Below are positions 16,041-26,500 of a stretch of 64,000 nt of DNA, piece after piece. Positions within the stretch are counted from its first letter, which is position 1, and the number at the start of each line of letters is the position of its first letter. The position numbers and the translations under genes were made by a program. This stretch comes from Stygiobacter sp. RIFOXYC2_FULL_38_25. GTDB taxonomy: Bacteria > Bacteroidota > Ignavibacteria > Ignavibacteriales > Melioribacteraceae. The notes beneath the pieces are model-generated. The model was not told where the DNA came from. It worked only from the letters and a program-made list of their open reading frames with translations, and searched no databases. The stretch is from assembly GCA_001803165.1 (NCBI GenBank), contig MHAZ01000004.1, positions 124,001 through 188,000 of the forward strand, read 5' to 3'.

Positions 16041-19000
16041 TTAAAAGCTAAAATCGAACAGAATTCCGCCGTAGAAATTCCATTCCTTGCCATACTTTAT
16101 AACTTCGCCGCGGACGGTTTTACTAAACTCATCAAACGCATAAGCCGCGTTAAAGAATAAACTTGTTGGGAAGAGATAAAATGAATTAAGTTTTATTCTA
16201 AGCTCTCCGCCAATTCCCTTCTTAAAATCCTTCATCCCCGGGAATGAACCCGTCCACGCGTTTCCATAATCGGCATAAACAGAGAAGTAAACTTTATCCA
16301 AGTATAAGTGCCCGAAACGTGTATCAATGTTTTTGAAGAGTGGAAATCTGTAAGTAAGATTAAGCCAGCCGAGTTCGTTTCCGCTAACTGAATAGAATGG
16401 ATAACTTTTCATTCCAATTAAACCGCCAAGATAGAAATCGAAGAAATCCGGGACTTCCGGACCAAAGATTGTTCCGCCGCGGAATTGGGCTGTGATTGTT
16501 TGATCACCGCCAAGATGAAAATACTCTTTCCAGTTCAATTCTAATTTTGGAAATCTGAAATCATTGTAAAGCGGCTTTAGAATTCCATCAACAACAGTAT
16601 AATTATTTTCGTTGTTAAAGCGGTTGAACTCGTAATCAAATTTCAATTCAACTTTTCTTCCAACCGGATTTATGTCGGAATCAATAGTAGGCACAATTTC
16701 CTCGTGCGTAATCTTTAGTTGGAATCCTCTACCGATATAATATTTATCGCTCGAAGCCGGATAAAGTAAGTTGCCGCTTTCGGGAAGGATAAAACTTCCT
16801 AACTCAGACGAATACTGGCTGAAAATAAATCTTCCTTCCAGCATTGTTCCTTCGGAAAATATTTTATGCTTAGCCACAATATCAAATTCGAATAAGCTGT
16901 AAGTAACTTCCGCCGGAATTCTGTAATCAACTCTCGGTGGAATAAATGTAGAATCAATCCCGAAGTCCAAATCAATATTGGTTCCGCGGCTAACGCTGTA
17001 AAGTTCGAAGCCGATTTCCGGACGTAAACCCAAATTGTAAAGAAGCGGCAGTTTATCACGGTAATCGAATTGCAAAAACATATCGCGCTCAAGTTTTCTA
17101 TTGATTGATGCGCTTCCAAAAATTGAGTAGCGGTTAAGAATATCACTCGATGCAATGTAAATGCCCGGCTTAATTCTATCCAAACCGGAACTGAATGTGC
17201 TGTAATTATCGTAACGGATAAATGGAAGAATGCTTAGCTTAGAAAAGAAGCCGGAATACTTTTCCGGAGTGTAATCGGGAGTTTTTGTATCGTCATAATT
17301 TCTGAGCTTAACAATATCAAACTTGTTTATATCGCCATTTGGTTTATCTCCTTCGAGAGGCGGATTATTTATCCACGAATATTTTTTTGAAGGATCAACT
17401 TTTTCTTGTTCATCTTTTCCGATTACAAAAATTTTATAACCTGTAGCAGTGTAGCCGGCGTAAGCAATTTCATTTTTATCATTTACCGAAGGCATAAACG
17501 CGCCTCCGGTTACATTTGTTAGCTGCTTCTTTTCTTTTGTAGTCGGATCAACAGAATAGATATTGAAGATGCCGCTTTCGTCGCTAGAGTAATAAAGTTT
17601 GCCATCTTTAGTCTGAAATGGATTTCTTTCATCAGCAGCAGAAGTAGTAACTAACTCGTAGCCGGAGCCATCAACATTGATTCGAGCAACATCTCTGTTC
17701 TCTTTTAGAGAGAAGTCAAAAAATATCTGAGAATCATCCGCAGAAAATTTCGGATTGAAAACCTGCTCGCCTTGTTCAAAAAAAGTTAGCCGCTTAAAGT
17801 TCTTTCCGTCTATATCAACTGTTCCAAGATTAACAGTTCCATCATTCTGATAGATGAACACGATTTTTTTGCCATCGTGAGATACGTTTGGATTGTTAGC
17901 ACGCAAACCGTGAGTTAATCTTGTTTCTTTTTCGGTATCCAAATCATAAACATATAAGTCGTGTATGTTCACCCATTTCGGATTGTCATCGCTCAGTTCA
18001 GCGTAAACTATTTTGTTCGTTCCCGGAATGAATGATGAAGTTGAGCGAACTTTGGACTTGATTAACTTTTCCTTCTTTGTCGCAAAATCATAGAGATACA
18101 ATGAAGAGAGACTCATGTAATTGTTCGACTTGTTGGAAATGTAAAGAAGCTTAGAGCCATCGGAAGAATAAATCGGATGAAAATTTCCAAATCCTTCCGA
18201 AGCAATTATTTCTCCCGTTACTTTATTGGAAAGTACATCGGCGCTTCTCTTTATGTAATCACTCTTAAGATAACTGCTCCACTCGTTATAAATTTCATCG
18301 CCATCTTTGCCAAGAACATCTTCAAAAGCAGCGTCAATTGTAAAGTTGGTTAGCTTGCCAAGTTTGTGTGTTACTTCGCGCAATTTATCTTCGCCATACT
18401 TTTGAGAAATGTAACGCGTGAGCGCGAAGCCGGAATTGTAAACCGATTCGTTACCCAAACTTGTTTTCTCAAACACTCCCATTTGATTCCAAGTAAGCAG
18501 TTTATTTTCGAGAGCGTAACTGCGCAGAATCATATCGCGGTGAGTGTCCCAGTCATCGTAACCAAATTCTTTACGCATGTACTGAGCTGTTCCTTCAGCA
18601 AACCAAGCCGGAACGTTTATTCCCGGAATTGGATACGACGCAATAAAATTTGGAAAGCCGTAAAGAATATCGGGACGGCGTTTGTCTTCATAATTTAGAA
18701 ATTGCAAATAGAAAACCGGAAGTGTGCGGGAAAGTTTCAAGCCGGATTGAATCTGCACCATGTGCGTAAACTCGTGAGAGATTACATTGCGTAACCAATT
18801 GTGTGTGCCGCGCAAATCAAAATCCAGCGACGACGCCCAAATCTCAATCTTGTTATCAAAGAAATAAGTAGCGCCGTTAGAGTAATCATCAATGTCTTTT
18901 ATAATGTAGTCAACCGTTTCCGGTTCGTATTGATAAAGCGAAGTAATCGGCTCCCAAACTTCATCGGCAATTTTTGCTACAACTCTTGCAGTGCGCTCTG

Positions 19001-19130
19001 CTTCTTCGTGGTAATGAACGCGGACGTGCTTCCCTTTTATTGTAAGCCAATTATAATCCGGATTGTATTCATTGTACTGCGCAAAGAGCGGAGACAACGT
19101 AAGAAGGAATATTAAAATTATTTTTCGCAT
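16041..19130 (-). CDS. Exported metalloprotease-like / TolB-like propeller / outer-membrane barrel protein
   Basis: The protein has 1029 residues after a signal peptide (cut near LFAQ). Near the N-terminus is a zinc-protease motif HEFTH (119-123) and a downstream E179 in WFAEGTAQY that could be the third ligand. The middle (about 300-600) has TolB/WD40-type repeats such as FHPIYSSDGSKLLYISN, NPNVSHDGKKIVFIYQ and FNPKFSADDSQIFFD. The last third is beta rich and resembles bacterial surface antigen (Omp85-type) barrels, with FRGGTIFG, FYLGGLIGMKSYPFY and a terminal aromatic F. This suggests an outer-membrane protein carrying a periplasmic or surface protease and propeller. Substrate unknown. It ends 3 bases after the next gene's start region, in a run of minus-strand envelope genes. 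Confidence 0.8.
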   Translation of the reverse strand: MRKIILIFLLTLSPLFAQYNEYNPDYNWLTIKGKHVRVHYHEEAERTARVVAKIADEVWEPITSLYQYEPETVDYIIKDIDDYSNGATYFFDNKIEIWASSLDFDLRGTHNWLRNVISHEFTHMVQIQSGLKLSRTLPVFYLQFLNYEDKRRPDILYGFPNFIASYPIPGINVPAWFAEGTAQYMRKEFGYDDWDTHRDMILRSYALENKLLTWNQMGVFEKTSLGNESVYNSGFALTRYISQKYGEDKLREVTHKLGKLTNFTIDAAFEDVLGKDGDEIYNEWSSYLKSDYIKRSADVLSNKVTGEIIASEGFGNFHPIYSSDGSKLLYISNKSNNYMSLSSLYLYDFATKKEKLIKSKVRSTSSFIPGTNKIVYAELSDDNPKWVNIHDLYVYDLDTEKETRLTHGLRANNPNVSHDGKKIVFIYQNDGTVNLGTVDIDGKNFKRLTFFEQGEQVFNPKFSADDSQIFFDFSLKENRDVARINVDGSGYELVTTSAADERNPFQTKDGKLYYSSDESGIFNIYSVDPTTKEKKQLTNVTGGAFMPSVNDKNEIAYAGYTATGYKIFVIGKDEQEKVDPSKKYSWINNPPLEGDKPNGDINKFDIVKLRNYDDTKTPDYTPEKYSGFFSKLSILPFIRYDNYSTFSSGLDRIKPGIYIASSDILNRYSIFGSASINRKLERDMFLQFDYRDKLPLLYNLGLRPEIGFELYSVSRGTNIDLDFGIDSTFIPPRVDYRIPAEVTYSLFEFDIVAKHKIFSEGTMLEGRFIFSQYSSELGSFILPESGNLLYPASSDKYYIGRGFQLKITHEEIVPTIDSDINPVGRKVELKFDYEFNRFNNENNYTVVDGILKPLYNDFRFPKLELNWKEYFHLGGDQTITAQFRGGTIFGPEVPDFFDFYLGGLIGMKSYPFYSVSGNELGWLNLTYRFPLFKNIDTRFGHLYLDKVYFSVYADYGNAWTGSFPGMKDFKKGIGGELRIKLNSFYLFPTSLFFNAAYAFDEFSKTVRGEVIKYGKEWNFYGGILFDFSF

Positions 19131-19133
19131 GGA

Positions 19134-22100
19134 TTATTTGATCACCGCAATCTTGATAATTTTGTTTGCTGATTTACCACTTGAACTAACAACTTCGAGG
19201 TTAGCATAAAAAACTCCGCTCTGGACTTTTCCTATTTCCCAATCAATTTCATTATCCATTCCGCCAACTGCATTTCCACTAAGAGATGTTACAAGCGCGC
19301 CTGAAAGATCGAAAATCTTTACTGTTGCTGTAGAGTTTTCCGAAACGTAGTAACGAATCTTTGTAGAACTTCCGTAAACCGGATTAGGCCAGTTGTATGC
19401 TTTTGTCGTTGGGAAGAAATCTGAGCTCGGCGTATAAGTATTGGTTAATTCCAAATAAGCATTTCCAGATGAGTTTCCATTCTCTGCCGCCCAACTTACT
19501 TTACCTTGAACCGGAGAAAGTTGCCATGCGCTTAAGTGTCCATTGTAATCTATTACACCAAGAACAGGTTTATAAGATGGCAATGGTCCCATTGTAGGGA
19601 GTTCTTCGCTAAATAAAACCGGACTAACAGCAGGATAGTTTCCATATTGTAAAGGATAACCGCCCAACACTTTACCAGTTGATGGGTTAATAGCGTAAAG
19701 TTTACCATAAGTTAATGCTAGTATTTCAGAAACTCCATCATTATTTAGGTCAAGTACAATAGGTGTTTTAGCAAATTTTTGGTCTTTAATATTAATAGGA
19801 AAATTTTCTAACAGTACACCATTGAGACCATAAGCTTTTAACTCAAAATCTTCAATGGTAAGCAAATATGGCTTGCCATTATTCAAAATATCTGCAACAG
19901 CATACTTTGGAATTGTATTCTTTTTTGTCAATTCAAAATAGTTTTCAATTTTTCCGTTTCTAATTACAGTTACCGTTCTTGTTCCATCCTCAAAAACACT
20001 AAACGCAATATTCAAGTAATCGCCATTTGCATCTTTAACTATTAAATGTTGGTACTGTCCACTAATGTTGCCACTAGTTTCATTCCCTTTACTGTCTATA
20101 ATTGACTTGCCAACAATAACTGAGTAATAGTTGTCTGTACTTTCGAAAGGTCTATTTATTTTAGAAATAGCACCGGAAGAAATTTTCTTAATTGATTCCG
20201 GTGGAATTTTTCCAGATTGAATCAGTTTATCTACATCTGTTTCAACTAAGCTACCATCTTTCAATCCAAAACTTAAATAAATTGCCCCACCCTTCTTGCT
20301 GAACAATAAATTAGAGCTAACTTCTGCCGGAGAAGTAATTGTCGTAACTTTTTCAATTATCGTTCCTGAAGAGTAATCGTTTGAATAAATATTAATTTTG
20401 TTATCAAGCTGCGATGCAACCAACTGCCTTTTATTTATTGATACCCCAATTAGATTTAAGGTATTACTAAAATTCGGGAAATAAAAAAGAAGTTTTCCTT
20501 CGGAAGAAAATTTACTGAAGTTATTATAGTCCAAAACAAAAAATTCAACTCCTCTATTACCTTGAAGCATCAGCAAATAGTGATTCGGACCCTGAGCTAA
20601 GATTGGTAAATCAACATTTGCAACTAACTTTTGCTGATCATTCCCAAACGAAACATTAAAACTCATCATGTTGTTGAGTTCAGAAAAAGAATCAATTGTA
20701 ATTAAACTGTTGCTGCCTAAGTTGGAATTTGTGTTCGGCTTGCTGGTTGGCGAGAAACTGTTCTTGTAAAACTTGGCTTTATTCCCTTTATACCAAAAAT
20801 CTTCCTTTGTTCCCTCTCCAATAAACGAACCAAAAATTGAAGAAAAAGTTTCGCCAATATCCTGTATGCCATCGGCTTCTTCTACATCAACACCTTTGTA
20901 CATCAAATCGGTATTGATTTTATTCTCTCCAATCTTTGAGTTAATTACCATCTCATCAATATGCCAAATTACAATTCCATTACCCGGGACTGCGGCATCA
21001 TATTCATCAACATCTATTACTACTCCACCTTTAATGTCTGTTGGCTGAAAATTGAAAAGCCCGCTTGTGTCCTTCTGAATTGTCTTTTGATAAACAAGGG
21101 TATCTTTCTTCATCGTTTGCTTATCAATCGTAACTTTTCTAATCGTAAGTATCAGATTATCTTTTTTAGCGTCTTGCTGACGATTTTCAACAAGATAGTA
21201 TTCCTTTGAGCCGATTGGAATTTTAACAAGTGTTGTATCGGTTGCCGTAGCCGCTGCTCTATTAGCAACATTTACTTTGCCGCCGGCTAATGAAATTTCT
21301 TTTGGCTGTTCCCATCCTAAATACATTTTTTCCCATGGTGATGGTTCCGGCGGGAACATTCCATTATTAGCAACAATAGCTTGTCCATCCATTAAACCAA
21401 ATCTGCCAATCGCGCTTTTACCGGTTTCGGTGTCGAACAAATCAGGTAAGCCTAAATGACTTCCAATGTTTGCAACCAGAGCACCGTTGATTGTAATCTG
21501 CAACAAACCAACCGAATTATCTATGTAGGTCTGCTCGCGAGATTCGGTTTCCGGCATTATTAATGTGTTTTTAATTGAGCCGCTTTTAGTTGCAAAGCCG
21601 GCGAACTGCGTTCCAAAAATATTTTTAAGTGAAGAAGTGCTTAAGTATAGCGAAGGCATATTTCTGTCTATGGAGAAATTACCTAAGTCCAAGCCGCTGC
21701 TGACACCCGCGTGGAAGATTACAAACAAGTCATAATCAGAAAACTTCACGTTGGAAAATTTCTGATCAGCAAGTTTCCATACTTCTTCGGAAAATTTGCC
21801 GAGAGGAGAAAGGTCTGTGGATTTATATCCCGGTACATACTCGCGCATTGTTTGCGAAACCGTAATTACTTCCGGCAATACTTTGTAGGTCAAGTTCAAC
21901 TTTCCGCCGGAAACTTTTTTAAAGTAATTCTTCGCGAACAAAAGATGATCGGCAAAATATTCATCGTTATGCGGCAGCGGATCGAGAATTGTATCTCCGT
22001 AAACTTGTGTATAGTGAGAACCAAACTTTCCCGTTCCAATTGTCGCATCATATTTATCTTCCTGGAAATCAACCATAACAGCTAAAATCCTGAGCGTATC

Positions 22101-22217
22101 CGAAGATGAAATGTTTTGCACTTGATTTTGCGGAACAGCGAAACGCTTATTATAAGATTGGGCAGTAATGCTGCCCAATCCTAAGATCAATATTAGAAAA
22201 CCAACTAAGTTTTTCAT
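19134..22217 (-). CDS. Large secreted M6-like protein with lost zinc motif and C-terminal sorting domain
   Basis: The protein has 1027 residues and a signal peptide (cut near SITAQ). The N-terminal 350 residues resemble M6 (immune inhibitor A-like) peptidases: ILAVMVDFQ, a YFKKVSGGKLNLTYKV segment and LGLPDLFDTETG followed by FGLMDG. In active members HExxHxLGLPDLYD is expected, but here the aligned residues read ANIGSHLGLPDLFD, so the zinc histidines and catalytic Glu are gone. The middle contains FG-GAP-like propeller segments (VLDLNNDGVSEILAL). The end (NWPNPVYGSSTKIRYYV ... IKIAVIK) is a type IX sorting-type domain. It is probably a structural or binding protein. It sits directly next to porV and the protease-barrel gene. 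Confidence 0.75.
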   Translation of the reverse strand: MKNLVGFLILILGLGSITAQSYNKRFAVPQNQVQNISSSDTLRILAVMVDFQEDKYDATIGTGKFGSHYTQVYGDTILDPLPHNDEYFADHLLFAKNYFKKVSGGKLNLTYKVLPEVITVSQTMREYVPGYKSTDLSPLGKFSEEVWKLADQKFSNVKFSDYDLFVIFHAGVSSGLDLGNFSIDRNMPSLYLSTSSLKNIFGTQFAGFATKSGSIKNTLIMPETESREQTYIDNSVGLLQITINGALVANIGSHLGLPDLFDTETGKSAIGRFGLMDGQAIVANNGMFPPEPSPWEKMYLGWEQPKEISLAGGKVNVANRAAATATDTTLVKIPIGSKEYYLVENRQQDAKKDNLILTIRKVTIDKQTMKKDTLVYQKTIQKDTSGLFNFQPTDIKGGVVIDVDEYDAAVPGNGIVIWHIDEMVINSKIGENKINTDLMYKGVDVEEADGIQDIGETFSSIFGSFIGEGTKEDFWYKGNKAKFYKNSFSPTSKPNTNSNLGSNSLITIDSFSELNNMMSFNVSFGNDQQKLVANVDLPILAQGPNHYLLMLQGNRGVEFFVLDYNNFSKFSSEGKLLFYFPNFSNTLNLIGVSINKRQLVASQLDNKINIYSNDYSSGTIIEKVTTITSPAEVSSNLLFSKKGGAIYLSFGLKDGSLVETDVDKLIQSGKIPPESIKKISSGAISKINRPFESTDNYYSVIVGKSIIDSKGNETSGNISGQYQHLIVKDANGDYLNIAFSVFEDGTRTVTVIRNGKIENYFELTKKNTIPKYAVADILNNGKPYLLTIEDFELKAYGLNGVLLENFPINIKDQKFAKTPIVLDLNNDGVSEILALTYGKLYAINPSTGKVLGGYPLQYGNYPAVSPVLFSEELPTMGPLPSYKPVLGVIDYNGHLSAWQLSPVQGKVSWAAENGNSSGNAYLELTNTYTPSSDFFPTTKAYNWPNPVYGSSTKIRYYVSENSTATVKIFDLSGALVTSLSGNAVGGMDNEIDWEIGKVQSGVFYANLEVVSSSGKSANKIIKIAVIK

Positions 22218-22223
22218 TTATAC

Positions 22224-23432
22224 TTAAATGCCTCTTGGAAATCCTAAAGTAGTTTCGCTCTTTGTTCCCCAGTTCATCGAAAGTGTAAAGCGAAGTGTGT
22301 TGGAAAGCGGGTGGTTCTCACTTCCCTTAAATACATCTGTAGTAATGTAACTGAAATCGAAGCCGTATAAATCATAACGGATACCGGCGCCGAGTGTCAT
22401 AAATTTTCTATTACCAAATGCCGGGTCTTCATAAAATAATCCGGCTCTTAGCGCAAACATAAAACCTTCTTTCATGTTGCCGTACCAGTATTCCAACCCG
22501 GTTGATGTTACAATGTCTCTAATTTCTTCGCCGAAGGATTGATCTCCCCAAGCTGTAAAGATTGCCTGATACCAATCTTTTCTTTTTGTTGTAGTAACTA
22601 CAGTTGATGTATCTTCGCCGGTAATTCCATCTTTAATGTTTGTCTTACCTTTATCAACTAAAAGTTTGCTGAAGTCCAAAGTCCATGTAAGCGAATTGTA
22701 TTCATCTTCGAATGGTCTTACTGCAAAACCAAAACGGAAGTTTGTTGGAATTGGATCTGCTTGAGCTTGATCTATGTAATAAATTTTTGGACCAAGATTG
22801 CTGAGGTTTACACCAAAGCTAAACTTGTTTCCTAAGTCGCCAATAAGAGGTAGTTCAAAATTCTGCGGTCTCCACATTGCGGCAACGTCGAAGCTAACAG
22901 AAGTTGCAACACCGGAACCTTGTTCTTGTTCTGTTGGCTTATCCGCCAAACGGCTGTGTATCAGTCGGAAGTTGAAGCCCAGTCCCCAATCGTTACTTAG
23001 CTTAGTAGCATAACCGAGGGTTAGAGCAGCATCGAACGAGCGGAATTTTCCAACCGGGTCCGGCGAGTTTGAAAGCGTGCGTACAAACTCTCCATAATTC
23101 ATATAAGTTACGCTTGCTGTTACACTTCCGCTTATATCTTCTATATACTGGCGGTAAGTTGCATAGTCGTAAAAAATATCCAGATTAAATTGCGGCAGCC
23201 AGTTACTATGTGTTAAGCTGACTTCTGAACCGGTTAAAAAAGCAATTCCGGCCGGATTCCAGAATATAGCAGAAGAATTATCTGCTAAACCTACTCCGGA
23301 TTCTCCAAGTCCGCCGGCACGTGAATCCGGCGCAAGAATTAAAAACGGTACAGCGGCTTCGCCCTGAGCCTTAATAATATTTGCTGAGAAAAACATTGCA
23401 CACACAATCATCAGCATCGAGATTCTTTTCAT
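22224..23432 (-). CDS. porV: PorV/PorQ-family outer-membrane protein of the type IX secretion system
   Basis: The protein has 402 residues with a signal peptide ending near KAQG. The motif APDSRAGGLGESGVGLADNSSAIFWNPAGIAF near the N-terminus is the hallmark of PorV (LptO) proteins, which are barrels that shuttle type IX cargo to the sortase. The rest is beta rich, with repeated short strands typical of a 14-strand FadL-like barrel. It follows porU on the same strand, the usual arrangement in Bacteroidota. The 151-base gap contains palindromes. PorV rather than PorQ is inferred mainly from the porU neighbour. Confidence 0.88.
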   Translation of the reverse strand: MKRISMLMIVCAMFFSANIIKAQGEAAVPFLILAPDSRAGGLGESGVGLADNSSAIFWNPAGIAFLTGSEVSLTHSNWLPQFNLDIFYDYATYRQYIEDISGSVTASVTYMNYGEFVRTLSNSPDPVGKFRSFDAALTLGYATKLSNDWGLGFNFRLIHSRLADKPTEQEQGSGVATSVSFDVAAMWRPQNFELPLIGDLGNKFSFGVNLSNLGPKIYYIDQAQADPIPTNFRFGFAVRPFEDEYNSLTWTLDFSKLLVDKGKTNIKDGITGEDTSTVVTTTKRKDWYQAIFTAWGDQSFGEEIRDIVTSTGLEYWYGNMKEGFMFALRAGLFYEDPAFGNRKFMTLGAGIRYDLYGFDFSYITTDVFKGSENHPLSNTLRFTLSMNWGTKSETTLGFPRGI

Positions 23433-23488
23433 TTATTGTTCTCCTAAGATTAATGTCATTTTGATATTTATTTTTCAAACATGATAAC

Positions 23489-23581
23489 TTGGGCTAAAGC
23501 CCTTATTGATCAGGTTTGTTTTAACCCCACGCTTAAGCGTGGGGTTATTAATTCACTAAGTTAATTGGACTTTAGTCCAAG
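23489..23581. repeat. Cluster of perfect short palindromes between porU and porV
   Basis: The strongest is a 26-base perfect palindrome at 23522-23547 (TAACCCCACGC then its complement). It is flanked by GGGCTAAAGCCC near 23491 and TTGGACTTTAGTCCAA at 23565. No T-run follows on the minus strand, so termination is uncertain. Confidence 0.75.
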
Positions 23582-23583
23582 AT

Positions 23584-26500
23584 TTATTTAATTACTGCTA
23601 GTTTGCCAAGAATATTGTCTTTGAAACTTCCGTCAGCGGATTCTACAATCAGCTTGTAAAGATATGTTCCGTTGGCGATCTGGTTTCCATCTTCATCGCG
23701 TCCGTCCCAATCAATCTTCACAAATTTTTCCAGCAAATCACTCTCTTCAATTGTTTTGATCAATCTTCCGGCAACTGTATAAATTTTTATTTTAGTGTTG
23801 AATGCAGAGCTATAATTATGCTGAAATGTAAATGTTGTATTCGAGGTCATCGGGTTCGGATAATTAACGACATCTCTAATAACAATTCCTTTATCTGCCG
23901 ATACAACAGTAAACGCTGCTTCTTGAAATGAAAAATTATTAAAAACATCCCAAGCTTTCACTTTTATTTTGTAATCGCCTTGTGCCATTGAGTTAAAAGT
24001 ATACTTTGCCAACCCGGATTTACCGCCCGAGTTTAAATCGCCGACAAAGTTATTCGTAAGATCATAAGTATTTGCCGCATCGTCATTAAGGACGGCTTCC
24101 AGCTTATGTCCAATTCCGGTTCCGGTTGTATTTAAGCCGGTTTGGTCTTTCAGCTTTGCAATCAAAGTAAAGTTAGGATTTACTAAATAGGAACTCTCAA
24201 AGTTTGTATCGTCAAAAAAGATTTCAATTTCCGGACCCTTATTATCATTCGGCTGGTTCTGGTTTGTTCCGCCAACAACAATATTGCCCGAGTAACCAAC
24301 CCCATCCGTTGTTGAATTTGAAACATAAGCAACAATCTTTCCATTCCTGTTTTCATAAGAAATATCTTTGGGAACAACAAACTCAGTTTCAAACCGACCA
24401 TCACTTACCGAAGCTCTACCTTTGAAAATCAATCCGCCTTGTTGTTTAACGGAGTATCCCATTTCTTGGAAATAAATACTTCTTTCGGAATCGTAAACAG
24501 TGAGAACAACTTCGCCGTTAAGCGGATTAATCTTCCCTTCTTCGTTACGTACACTTCCTTTTATTTTTACATTGCTCAAGGCACTTACTTGAACTTGTGA
24601 TCCTGCTGCTTTACTATTTACAGAATCAATTGATACCGGCAAAATTGGCAGATTGAGTCTTATAGTTGGATCACCAAATAGATGAAATTTTTCATCATTT
24701 TCCCGTTCAACCATAAACTGCTTGGTTAAAAAATAAGCTTTACCAACTCTAAGCGGCAAATTATTTGCGTCTTTTAACCGGAATAAATTTGTGTAAAGAG
24801 AATCGTTCAGCGTCGCATTGTACTGCGAAAAAACTATTCTCGATGCTGTAAAGGTTAAAATTGATCCGGCATCTTTCATATTCATCATTGTTTCTGTAGA
24901 ACTTTGTTCAACAGGGTCATCATACTTACCGAAATCGCAAGTAGCAGCAGTTAAGAAAAAATAATTTGGATTTTTTAATTGCGGAATCGAAGTAGCCTTT
25001 TCAAATACATTTTCGTGAGCCCAGAGTTCCGGACTGCCATGACCAATGTAATTAAGTATCAAAGTGCCGCCGTTAATAGAATTCAAAATGGCTTTGTTTA
25101 CATCAGGTTTTCTTCTGCCGTTTCCTACATACATTGTGGGATAAGCTACCAAATAAATTTTATCCTGGAATAAATATTTGGGCAATATTTGATTTGATAG
25201 ATTTTCTGATTGTGATGTATGCAGGCTTCCGTCATCAGAGCCAATGCCTGCGGGACCATCATCCGCAATTAGTGTAACTGAGTTTCTCCAATCCCCTTTA
25301 CTCTGTACTGTTTCATAACTAATGATCTTGTCTATCACGATGTCTGCATCTTTAGCAGATTGGGCACAAATTCTGCCAACTGCCAAATCGGATTTCAAAT
25401 CTATGCCTGAAACACGGACGAAATAATCGTCCGAAGTGTAAGCGCTTATTTGGCTCAATGATTCTTGAGTTTGATAAGTAGGTACAAAATTAATGTTGTT
25501 CTTCATCGTGTTCAGATAATCATAAGTGCCGTCACCAAAAAGCAAAACATAAGCAGGCTTTTGCTGCCAGTTATCATAGGCAAATTTAATAAAGTCACGG
25601 ACTGCCATAGGATCAAAAACTCCGCCGGAGAATTCGTTAAAGATTTCATCAACATAGAACACTTGTGCGCTCATCTTGTTCGGCGAATCAGTAGTGCGAT
25701 ATTTGATGTATCTCTCGGCTTGCGTTTTCAATTCTTTTGGAGCTATAACTATTAATTCACTGCCCCCAATTGTGCCGCGGATATTAGAATTTTCAACCTT
25801 TGCCGCATTCGTTGGAGTTTTATATACACTGGAAGTAAAGGCATAATATTTACTTACATTGCCTTTGGTTTCCGAAGCTTGAAAGCGTGCTTGTCCGCCG
25901 CTAATTACCGAGTTTGAAATTAACTTAACATTAGAAAAATCTGTAACATCAAATATTTGAATTGCACTGTTCGAAAAGTTTGTTAATGTATAATCAATAA
26001 CAGCGGTAGTATCTTTGGAAAAGATTGTTAAGTTGTCGCTAAAAGCACGTAAAGATTTGTTGTAGCTAATTACTATATAATCTAAGTAGAGTTTTGTGCT
26101 TGCTGTCGGATCTACTAACGATATTTTGAGAACGCTTCTTTCATCAGCCAAGCCGCCACGGTAAACCGCTTGAGCTAAATCTGCAATACCATAATCATAG
26201 TGAGTATCAATTTGCCAAATTGTATTAGAATATATTTGGTTACCGGTTTCCTCTATTTTGTACTTTGTAGATGTAATTGATGTATGAGCTACCCGCACAA
26301 TATATTCCACAGGAGTATTTAATACCCAACCATTTAAGGAGTTAATGAATGTGCGGCTCTTTAGGTTAGCATCTAATTGCTCGCCAAAATATTCTCTGCC
26401 GGATTCCCCAATGTTTAAGCTGTCTTTTTCATAAGACTTAAATGCGCGTGTAAATGTTTGGGGGAAAGAATTGCTCACATTTAACGAAGCTTTGTCCGCA

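Noticed and set aside
21711-22085. 124-codon open frame on the + strand
   Set aside because: It is antisense to the M6-like gene, whose frame has clear family motifs; no start signal.
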